This document shows, one piece after another, positions 48,897 through 58,641 of a DNA stretch of 64,000 bases (its first letter is position 1; the number at the start of each line of letters is the position of its first letter). The position numbers were made by a program, and so were the translations under genes. The notes under the pieces were generated by a model. It ran no database searches. It worked only from the letters and a program-made list of their open reading frames with translations, and was not told the DNA's origin. Origin of the DNA: Purshia tridentata. Taxonomy: Eukaryota; Streptophyta; Magnoliopsida; Rosales; Rosaceae. Location: positions 52,438-116,437 of the forward strand of contig QANT01007733.1 of assembly GCA_003254885.1 (NCBI GenBank), in the 5' to 3' direction.

Positions 48897-50371
48897 TTAC
48901 CTACTAATTAATTCTATATAGACAGACACACTTTTTTGAATGTATATTGTTTCTCTTCCATCGATCTCTATACTTATCTTGTTTGCTACCTCTGTAAGCA
49001 TGCATGCACATGCATGCGCTAAATTTAATTAAGTCACTTGTGCTGGCCTAATGGCATGCAGTTTGTAATTAAGAATTCATCCATCTTGTTTTTTAATTAT
49101 CTACGTCCGGCCCTTCCTCCTTGTCTCCATATCTCTTAGTGCCCAAATTATTTTGCCCATTAGTGATGATCAACCATGTACTTCTTTAAATGAGAACATC
49201 GATCATACTTCATTTGGTTCCTTTCTCCTTGCGTACCGTTCAATCGTTCATGTGTTATTCATTGGTAGGCATGCCCACATGCGTGAGAGGAAAAGACCCA
49301 TTGGATAATTAATCTCATTAATTTATTAAGAACCAATTAAGGTCATTAATTTGCTAAGTCTATGTATGAATATATGTAGCCACCAGTCAATTAACCAATT
49401 CATACCGGCCACTGCGGGTTGTCTGACGTCACTTAGATAATGTTGTCTAACGTCTAAGCGCAGATGATCATGCAAATTTTTTTATTTATTATATGATAGG
49501 GGGAGGGTTCGAATTTGAGTGTATTTGAAAGAACATTTATCATTAGCCCAACCATGGCAATTAAAAACTTATTATAAACAGTATAAGAAATATGGAAATT
49601 TAACTCCATTGATTACACCCAGAAAAGGGGTGAATGATCATTTTCATCCAATTGTAGTAAGTTAAATATCCTTACTTTTATTAATGAGAGAGTACAAATA
49701 TAATAATTTTATGACAATTTTATTTCTAAATTCATAAAGACTAACATAGCACGTTGGTTTCACATAAAAATTATATTTGAAATTGAAACCAAATTTTTTA
49801 AAAATATTTAAATTACAAGAACTTGAATGAAAGATTTGAAACAACTAGGACCAACAGTATGCTGAGATTTCGCCCGTGCTTTAGCATCTGCAAATATGCA
49901 ATGCTGCATTATTAATTTTAAACTGTTTTCAGAATGCTCAGATGTTCGATTTGGTTTGGCTAATCACGCTAGTTACTTTATTTACATCATCTGACTTCCT
50001 TTTCTCTTATAGCCGAAGCCCATCAATAACTAGAAAGCAGGCCCAAGCCTCATTTCAGCCCAAGCACTTTTCTACCTCCCAACCCAACTGCAAAAACTGC
50101 CATATACACACCCAAGTACACAAACCCTACAAAAACCCTGAACCCTCTTTTCCTCTCTCCCTCCATCTACCGCTTTCTATGGGATGAGGGTTTTGTCTTC
50201 AACGTATAAGATTTTCTTGGTCTTCAAGCCACCATTTCCCCTAACCAGCATCTCTAAAATCACCAACCCACATTTTTCCAAACCCACCAACAAAAAGAAA
50301 AGAAGAACCCGAGGGTTTCAGGTTCAGAGGGTTTTATTAGAAACCCAAATAGAAACGAGAGAAAGGAAGAA
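48897..50371. other. 4CL 3' flank, spacer and ATAD3 promoter/leader
   Basis: After the 4CL 3' UTR the region is AT-rich, with TGACGTCA (a bZIP-type palindrome) at 49424-49431. Before ATAD3 there are three site II-type motifs (50017-50022, 50040-50045, 50057-50062) and an AAACCCTA half telo-box at 50122-50129. A 69-codon open frame starts at an ATG at 50184 and overlaps the main ATAD3 start in another frame. No other gene is seen. Confidence 0.5.
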
Positions 50372-53300
50372 ATGGCAAAGACATATGCATTAGGTCTTAT
50401 CACAGCCGTAGCTGCCTCAGCCTCCTTATCAAAGACTCAGTGTGCTTATGCTGATGGCCCTTTCAATTTCTCACCGTTCTCTTCTCCTCCTTCCAATGCC
50501 TCCCAATCTTCTTCTTCTGGGCTGAGGCAGAATTCTTCTGGGCAATCTGCGCCGTCAATTTCACAGCCGCCGGCTGCGGATGCTGAGCCTCCTCCGAGGG
50601 TTCGGAATGATAATCCCAGAACAACTTCGGCAGGGTTTGATCCTGAGGCGCTGGAGCGGGGTGCCAAGGCTGTGGAAGTAATCGCAAAATCTCAAAATCC
50701 CAAACAGGTTTGTTTACTTGATGTGTGTTTTTATTTTGATGCATCTATTGGATTTGGGGTTCCCGTGGGTGTTCATCGAATTCGCTGTGATGGGTCTCTG
50801 GGGGCTTAAATAGGGGAGGCTCAATATTTGGGTTTGTTCTGCAGTTACTGGGAATTGTTTACTATTAGTTAGATTTTTTTCTTAAGCGGGACTTGGGATA
50901 TATGTTCTTCTTTATTGACAGCTTCTTTCTTTTTGTGATTTGGTTACTTGATAGAAATCCAGGGTTTTAGTATTGATTTATTGCAAACAATATTGGCGCC
51001 TAGTTCCTATCTACATTCAGAAGTTCGGATGTACCAAAGGGAACCAATGATTATTTGTGAACTGGTTTTTTGTGGAGGGAACCAACGGTTGCTCTTTATC
51101 TGTGTAGGTGTTTGAACTTATGAAGAAGCAAGAAGAGACAAAGCTGGCTGAGTTGTCTGCAAAGGCTGCAGAGTATAAAGCACACCAAGCCCAAGCTGAA
51201 ACTGTAAGATGTTGTAATTATTTCCCCATTACCGTGCTTTTAGATTAGTGATAACTCTTGTAGTTCTGTAAAATTACAGAATGTGTTTTACCTAGCAGCA
51301 GTTTTGCTGAGATCACCTACTTCATTTCCTTTCAGGAAAGACAAAGGGTCATCTATGATGAGAAGAAAAAACTAAGTCAGCATCAAGCACAAACAAAATC
51401 CCAAATGGCTCGTTATGAGGATGAATTGGCAAGGAAGAGGATGCAGGCATGCAGCCTTCAACTCTTTGGGATTTCACGCACAAGTGGTTTTACAGAAAAC
51501 GAAGAATTTCATTTTTCAAATTTGACTCATTGATGTTTCTGCAGGCAGAAAATGAATACCACAGAGCTAGGAATCAAGAGCTTGTGAAACTGCAAGAAGA
51601 ATCGTCGATTAGACAGGAGCAACTTAAACGTGCAATAGAAGAACAAATCCAAGCACAGCGTCGGCAGACAGAGAGGGAGAAGGCTGAGATAGAACGTGAA
51701 ACAATCAGAGTGAGGGCTATTGCAGAAGCAGAAGGGAGGGCCCATGAAGCAAAGCTAGCTGAAGAGGTTAACAGGCGAATTCTAATAGACCGTGCAAATG
51801 CTGAGAGAGAGAAATGGGTTGCTGCCATAAATACCACATTTGATCACATTGGAGGTACTTTATGGTTTTCTCTTTTTCCTTGAACCTATTTGAATTTGAA
51901 TCCAAGCCATACTCAGTGGCTTGTCATTTATCGTCTGCAATATACAGAAAAAATAATTAAAGTATCATACATTGTCGTTTCGGATATTATCTCATATTAA
52001 TCATCAATGTGCCTTTTGTTTGATTCTTCTACCAACCAAGGAAAAAAGGTTGATTTTTCTATCTGCCATTGTATGGTCATTAGAAGGTAGAACAAGTGCA
52101 ATTTAAAATGATTTTATTGCTTCAAAATGTTGATGCAGAATGAGCTACCTTTTGCAGGGGGATTGAAAGCCATTCTAACAGATCAGAATAAATTAGTTGT
52201 CGCTGTTGGGGGAGTGACAGCTCTAGCTGCAGGTGTATACACAACAAGGTGTGTGTTAAAACCTTAAAAGAATGTTTTAATGTACTGCAATTTTTCTTTT
52301 TCTATATGTGGACTCGCCTTTGAAATCCTAGGAGGCTATGTGTTGTTTTACTTAATCTTGGTCCATCTTGTCTTAATTAACTTCGTAGTTTTTTGTCTGT
52401 TTTCCCTGTGGAAAAAGAAAAAGCTTGGCTGGCATTTTACTTCATCTCTCTCTCCTGAGACCAACTCTTCAGGACTTGGAGCACTAGAACAGTTATTTCC
52501 CTAAGTAGAGGCCTATGAACTGTTAAGTTTTAGCATTTATTTGTTTTTTCTGGTCTCATATTTGGCTCACAGAGATAGACTTGTATTCAAAATCTTACCA
52601 GGTTACAGGCTACCTTCTAAAAATAACTTGTGTTGGACCTATTTATTACTTTGCCATTTTTTCCACAATGCTATAGCTTATGCATGTTTCATTTCTCCCA
52701 TGCAGAGAAGGTGCAAAGGTGATATGGAGCTATGTGGACCGAATATTAGGACAACCATCGCTGATCAGAGAGTCCTCCAAAGGGAAATACCCTTGGTCAG
52801 GATTATTCTCACGCTCCATGAGCACCCTGTCTCGCACTGCCAATAAAGATTATACAAAAAATGGGAATGGCTTTGGTGATGTTATTTTACACCCTTCACT
52901 TCAGAAAAAAATTAATCAGTTGGCTGCTGCAACTGCCAATACAAAATCTCATCAGGCGCCATTTAGAAACATGCTCTTCTATGGTCCTCCAGGAACAGGG
53001 AAAACAATGGCTGCTAGGGAGCTGGCTCATAGATCTGTAAGAGATCTGACTCCTGGATTATTTTATGTTATTGTTTGTTTGAACTAGTTACATATATTCA
53101 GTTTTGATAACCATTCTGCTGGTGCATGGATTATGCCTTTAGGGATTGGATTATGCATTGATGACGGGAGGGGATGTTGCTCCGCTTGGACCACAGGCTG
53201 TCACCAAGATACACCAGTTATTTGATTGGGCCAAAAAGTCACGGAGGGGTTTGTTGCTTTTCATTGATGAAGCTGATGCATTTTTGTGCGAGTAAGTCGT

Positions 53301-53914
53301 GAGAATGATGTGATTTGGTTTTAGTCTTGTAGATGAGAACTTGAGTAGAATGATTCATAGAAAACTTTGAATGTGTTGAATAAACTTGCAGGCGGAACCA
53401 AACCTATATGAGTGAAGCTCAAAGAAGCGCACTGAATGCTCTCCTATTCCGTACTGGTGACCAGTCCAAGGACATAGTCCTTGCCCTTGCCACAAACCGT
53501 CCTGGAGATCTTGATTCAGCTGTGGCAGATCGTGTTGATGAAATGCTTGAATTCCCTTTGCCTGGGGAAGAGGAACGCTTGAAGCTGCTAAAGCTGTATC
53601 TGGACAAGTACATAGCTCAGGCTGAATCAAGAAAATCTGGTTGGTTCCGTAATTTATTCAAAAGACAACAACAGAAGATAGAGGTGAAGGGGTTGACTGA
53701 TGATATGCTAAGAGAGGCAGCGGCAAAGACTGACGGTTTTTCTGGGAGAGAAATAGCAAAACTGATGGCAAGCGTCCAAGCTGCTGTTTATGGGAGTGAG
53801 AATTGTGTGCTTGATCCAACCTTATTTCGAGAAGTCGTAGACTACAAAGTCGCTGAGCATCAGCAGAGAAAAAAATTCGCAGCTACAGATAAAAAGATTA
53901 AAGGGAGCGTGTGA
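50372..53914 (+). CDS. Mitochondrial AAA-type ATPase, ATAD3 family
   Basis: Eight exons (50372-50707, 51108-51203, 51336-51446, 51545-51854, 52158-52248, 52706-53036, 53143-53291, 53392-53914) give 648 residues. The N-terminal part has an Ala/Ser-rich hydrophobic start, then a Pro/Ser-rich stretch, a long charged coiled coil (about 100-280, with [20 protein letters not shown]) and a membrane-type segment near 296-314 ([17 protein letters not shown]). The AAA module follows: Walker A GPPGTGKT near residue 408, Walker [12 protein letters not shown], and [18 protein letters not shown] with the sensor and arginine region. ATAD3 proteins anchor nucleoids and link the mitochondrial membranes in animals; plant relatives are mitochondrial and less studied. 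Intron 3 (51447-51544) seems to be GC-AG and only 98 bases. Confidence 0.92.
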
Positions 53915-54636
53915 TAGTGTCCAGTTAACTTTCTATTAAGTTAGTGAAGTGGCCCGTGTCTTTTTCATTTTGGGCGGTATGACCGCATACATGTTGCTAT
54001 TCATTATTTGCCCCCTATTACTGGAGGGGTTTTTGGTAGTTCTCCTGTAAGGTTCTTGAAAAAAGTGAATGCTGGTGATGGTTGAGAAGGTCTTCATAGG
54101 CATATTCAATAGATTAGTTTATTGCACCAACAGAGTTGGATACTCATTTTCTATTTATACATATTAAACTTCTTTTGGGGCTCTATTTCTGTAATTCCAA
54201 AGTTAAGCAGGTTTTGCTTGAACTAGGCCGATACCTTATATTAGACCACGAGATTGAAAACCGAGGTGGCTAAAATGCTTAGCAGCATGTAATGCGTAAA
54301 TTGTATGACATTTCTGAAATGTCATACGAAGAATGTGGGTACTTATGCCAGCAGAACGCTAAAAAACTTGAAACATGCAACGAACCTACTGTCAAGCATG
54401 ATGTTAACATCTCATAAATCAGGTAAGCAAACAGAGATGGCAAATGGAGTACAGATATTCATTCAAGCCTGAAGAATAACACGATTGTAAGGCATGTCAA
54501 ATCCTTATTTTACTAAATTATGAAAAACGGGTATTATCATTACACATTGATTTTGTTCATGAAACGGCTTCAAGGAAGATATGAGGACGGGTATGAAACT
54601 TGCACATAGGCTTACTGAATTATCAGATCCCCATTT
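53915..54636. other. Convergent 3' region of ATAD3 and NDUFS6
   Basis: Both 3' UTRs lie here. A near-perfect palindrome occupies 54303-54327 (12-base arms around one central T). No gene is seen. Confidence 0.5.
54303..54327. repeat. Palindrome: 12-base inverted repeat with one-base centre
   Basis: GTATGACATTTC at 54303-54314 and GAAATGTCATAC at 54316-54327 are exact reverse complements around T54315. It lies between two convergent genes and does not end in a T run on either strand. Confidence 0.8.
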
Positions 54637-56026
54637 CTAGTGGTGGTGATCCTGCACATATCGAAGACCGCAATACTTGCAGATGGCTGGCTCTTCCAGG
54701 TCAAGGCATATGAATTCAATTGGGTGCCCAAGTGCGGGATTGGTGTCTGCAACCAACAACAGATATACCCAAATAAATTCTATCCCCTTTCAGGAAATTT
54801 TATTGATCTGAACTTGCAGTATAATCCATAAACACCTTCTCTCTGGATAAATGCAAAAGAACCAAAGAAAGCAATGATACAACTAACCTCCTTCACATGC
54901 AACAATCCTGCCCTCAACTTTGATTGGTGGAACTTCATTGATCAACTGCATGGGAGACTTCTTGCTTGTATCCTATTAATAAAAAGGAAATAGTGAATTT
55001 CATTGACTTATGCCGTCTAATCAATATTTCAAGTGGGAATCAGATGGGTTTCTGACATTGGAACAAGACACCAAGAAAAAGCAAGCACACTGATGCACAT
55101 AGGAAATTAACACTGTGGGACAACTTGTTGAAAGGTCACACAAATTAACTTAGATTATCTTACATAGAACACAGTCACTCCTCTAAAATTAAGCTGACCA
55201 TATGAAAAGCATTTGAACCAAAACAAAGTCTTCAAATCATCTATCAAAAATGCTGATTACTTCACCAAAATGTCATTGAAATGCAAGATGCATACAACAA
55301 TGTTACAAACTTACACTCGCTTCCTCAATGTATTCTAGTTGGCTTATGCTCCTGGAAATTTGTGTTTTTCTATTTCCTGCTAACTTCATTACTGGGTGTC
55401 TAGAGAGTAGTCTATTAATTCCATTGCAAACAAGAAAATAAATAAGGTCATAAAAATTAGAAGGTTATTGATCAGAAGCTTTCTGGTATTGCTGGAGGAA
55501 ACTTAACGTAGCATTTATGGCGTGCAAGGGTTGTTCAGCAATCTAATTCTATGGTACAAACATTTGCTGAAATTCTGAGAAAGAACAATATGCACAGATG
55601 CTTTTAAAATGGACGCCAATCTATATCAGGCTGAAATCATTTGAGAAAAGGGCAATTGTACTATGCAACTTTGGAGTGAGTTTTGAATCAAGAAGCCAAC
55701 ATCTTTATTATCTATTTACATATCCTCGCCCATAAGCTATGTTCTTTTTCAAGCACAGTTCTTTCTTTCTTTGTTTACTGCAGGATTATATTTGAGAAGA
55801 GAGCAATAGATCCCCATGGTAGATGAATGTAAATCCATTGTAATTTATTAAAAAATAAGAAGCAACATTATATTAATCTCGAAACAACTGGGTAAGCTTA
55901 GAGGAGAACCTGCATCCATTTGGCTGTATGGTTGCTGATTTGACTCCTAACGAGGCAAAAATTTCTGGTTCCCGTTGATCCCAATATTGACGATTTGATT
56001 AGGGTTTTCACCAGACTGGACGCCAT
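54637..56026 (-). CDS. NDUFS6: NADH dehydrogenase (complex I) iron-sulfur protein 6, mitochondrial
   Basis: Three exons (complement of 54637-54746, 54888-54972, 55910-56026) give 103 residues. Each frame is too short to stand out on its own, but spliced they give a complete protein. An Arg/Ser-rich mitochondrial presequence (MASSLVKTLIKSSILGSTG...) is followed by SNHTAKWMQDTSKKSP, EVPPIKVEGRIVACEGD and PALGHPIEFICLDLEEPAICKYCGLRYVQ. The conserved zinc site is visible as the Cys in VACEG, the His in GHP and the CxxC of CKYC. NDUFS6 is a matrix-arm accessory subunit of complex I needed for late assembly of the N-module. Length fits the plant 13 kDa subunit. The start codon is head-to-head with the PPR gene at 56317. 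Confidence 0.92.
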
Positions 56027-56316
56027 TGCTGATTGCTCACACTCCAGACGCAGAGAAATCCGAGAAAATGGTAGAGCTACAGATTAATCGGTTTGACGGC
56101 TTAGAAGGCCCAAGTTTGCTGATTATACGGTCCGCTTTGAACAGCAACCACATGGGCCTGAACTTCGAATCCGGCGCCGAACGACTTGACGTATTTTATG
56201 GAATGTCGTTTTTCATGTGCGCCATGTCGCTTACAATGATGACATTGAAATTGCCTAACTTCCATGATTTCTATCCTGTTCTGTCTCTGGGTGTGAATAT
56301 CCCTGTTACACAACAT
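56027..56316. promoter_or_regulatory. Short bidirectional promoter between NDUFS6 and the PPR gene
   Basis: Only 290 bases separate the NDUFS6 start codon (56026, minus) from the preferred PPR start (56317, plus). The stretch holds GGCCCA at 56107-56112 and TGGGCC at 56153-56158, which are site II elements in opposite orientation. Such motifs are known from promoters of nuclear genes for mitochondrial proteins. It also happens to be open on the plus strand in the PPR frame, so part of it might be translated. Confidence 0.55.
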
Positions 56317-57735
56317 ATGACCTCACTACAACGTTTCACGATTAGGCTTTGTAGAATCCAAGGACCCAAAACCACCATTTCAGAACATCTCAACCAAAGC
56401 TTTACTACAAGTATTGTAAATTTGGATGATGTCCAACTCAATGTCGAAGCTCCCACTGGCCAAGACCCAGCAAAAGTAATAGCAACCCAGTTGTCAAATT
56501 GCAGTACCTTGCTAGAATTGAACCAAATTTATGCCCATATTATCAGAACCCAGATGCTGCAAGTTTACCCCGCCCCATTTCACTGGAACAATATCATAAG
56601 GTCATACAGTAGACAAGATGCTCCTGCCAAGGCACTATTTGTTTACATTGCTATGTGTCGTGCTGGTGTTTTGCCTGATTGTTACACCTTCCCTATTATT
56701 TTAAAAGCCTTGTGTCAACTTTTTGCTGTGGAAGTTGGTAGGCAGCTTCATTCCGTTGCTCTAAGGCTGGGCCTTCACTCCAATGAGTACTGTGAGAGTG
56801 GGTTTATAAATTTATATTCTAGGGCGGGAGAATTTGAAAATGCACGTAACGTGTTTGAGCAAAACCCTGAAAGAAAGTTGGGTTCTTGGAATGCCATCAT
56901 TGGAGGCCTTTCCCAAGGTGGGCGTTCCAAGGAAGCGATAGACACATTCATGGAGCTCAGGAGATGTGGGTTCATGCCGGATGATGTGACCATGGTTAGT
57001 GTCACATCAGCTTGTGCTAGTCTAAGTGACTTAGACTTGGCTCTTCAGTTGCATAAATGTGTTTACCAAGCCAAAATCGTGGATAAATCGGATATCTTGA
57101 TGTTGAATTCGCTTGTAGATATGTATGGGAAATGTGGGAGAATGGACTTGGCTTATAAGGTTTTTTCAAGGATGGAGCAACGAAACGTGTCGTCATGGAC
57201 ATCTATGATTGTGGGTTATGCGATGCATGGGCATGTGAATGAAGCACTTGAATGCTTCCGATGCATGAGAGAGGAAAGAGTAAGACCTAACCATGTGACC
57301 TTTGTTGGGGTATTCAGTGCGTGTGTTCATGGTGGAACTGTGCAAGAGGGAAGATTTTACTTTGACATGATGAAGAATACATACGGGATAATGCCCCGCC
57401 TGCAGCATTATGGATGCATGGTGGATCTTCTTGGCAGAGCGGGATTGCTTGAGGAGGCAAGGAAAATGGTGGAGGAGATGCCAATGAAGGCAAATTCTGT
57501 AGTCTGGGGTTGCCTGATGGGTGCCTGTGAGAAATATGGGAATGTGAAGATGGGAGAGTGGGTGGCTAAGCATTTGCAAGAATTAGAGCCTTGGAATGAT
57601 GGGGCTTATGTGGTTTTATCTAATATCTATGCCAGTAGAGGTTTATGGAAAGAGGTTGAGAGGGTAAGATTGATTATGCATCGGACAAGACTCACTAAGA
57701 TTCCTGGTTATAGCTTGGCAACAAGTGCAGATTAG
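56317..57735 (+). CDS. Mitochondrial E-type pentatricopeptide repeat protein (At1g77170-like)
   Basis: An intronless frame. From the ATG at 56317 it gives 472 residues, with an Arg-rich presequence (MTSLQRFTIRLCRIQG) suited to mitochondrial import. PLS-class PPR repeats run from about residue 75 to 375, with typical units such as NSLVDMYGKCGRMDLAYKVF and VSSWTSMIVGYAMHGHVNEA. The E/E+ type C-terminal motifs follow (VVWGCLMGACEKYGNVKMGE, GAYVVLSNIYASRGLWKEVE) and the protein ends without a DYW domain. The length agrees with my memory of At1g77170 (about 467 residues). Such proteins usually specify C-to-U editing sites in organelle RNA; the target here is unknown. The frame stays open upstream to an ATG at 56068, which would add 83 residues of unlike composition, so I prefer 56317. 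Confidence 0.87.
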   Translation: MTSLQRFTIRLCRIQGPKTTISEHLNQSFTTSIVNLDDVQLNVEAPTGQDPAKVIATQLSNCSTLLELNQIYAHIIRTQMLQVYPAPFHWNNIIRSYSRQDAPAKALFVYIAMCRAGVLPDCYTFPIILKALCQLFAVEVGRQLHSVALRLGLHSNEYCESGFINLYSRAGEFENARNVFEQNPERKLGSWNAIIGGLSQGGRSKEAIDTFMELRRCGFMPDDVTMVSVTSACASLSDLDLALQLHKCVYQAKIVDKSDILMLNSLVDMYGKCGRMDLAYKVFSRMEQRNVSSWTSMIVGYAMHGHVNEALECFRCMREERVRPNHVTFVGVFSACVHGGTVQEGRFYFDMMKNTYGIMPRLQHYGCMVDLLGRAGLLEEARKMVEEMPMKANSVVWGCLMGACEKYGNVKMGEWVAKHLQELEPWNDGAYVVLSNIYASRGLWKEVERVRLIMHRTRLTKIPGYSLATSAD

Positions 57736-58641
57736 GTCCTTGTACCATATCATCATAAATGTAATTGGCATTTTTATAAGAATGAGCTAATAAAACAATT
57801 GATATTATTTCTGGTAAGTGCAATTCTTTTTATGCATCAGTGGCTGCACAATGTTTCCAACTTCATTTTTTTTGGGTCGAGCAAATATTGACAGAATTGA
57901 TTAGAACATAATAATCTCAGAATTAATCTTTTGCCATGATTCTAGATGGATGTGAGTCCATAAAAATCTGTTACGGGAAAGGGGAAAAAATCTTCTCAGA
58001 AACGAAAACCATTCACAGCTTTCTACAATCATGTATAACAAAAATATTTTGATTCAACACCCAAAGGGAATATTCTGTACATGTTCCCGACTTGGTTGGG
58101 CTGCTTCATCAATAATTTTTCAACTATGGTTTTGGTAAGATCGTCTTACTGGTGATTTCCTGGAAGGCTGGAAGCTATTAGTTATCACAATACAGACATG
58201 AGGGATGGGTAATGCCAAACTGGTGTTACGACTTCGATATCCATTGGCCATGATTCATGCCAACAGAAACCCTCCATGTGACAGACTGGCCCTTCCAGAA
58301 TTTGCCGAGCCTTTAATCATTGAACATAAAGCCATTTCACGTTCAACAGATTTCTTCAGCCACTAATTTCAGGTCTTAAGCAACTGCAGAGATTTTTTTC
58401 CCACTCAATCAATGGAGGACTAGAAAGACAAGTCTTAACCCACCATCGTGCTAATGCTAGCATGCAACCTCGTAATGTTTGTTCGTCATTTGCCTTCTAG
58501 ATATATACTCAGCATCTCTCAAAAATTCAATTACACCTGAGGTATGCACAATTTGCCATCGGCATGCAATTACTACGGATTATTCTATCCCTCTGCTTTG
58601 TTGTCAGTTACACAATGGCCCATCACTAAGTTATGAAATAT
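57736..58641. other. Convergent 3' region between two PPR genes
   Basis: 3' UTRs of the plus-strand PPR gene and the minus-strand EMB976-like gene with spacer. No additional coding region is supported. Confidence 0.5.

Noticed and set aside
56101-57579. Minus-strand frames across the PPR gene
   Set aside because: Short, uncharacteristic frames opposite a clear PPR protein.
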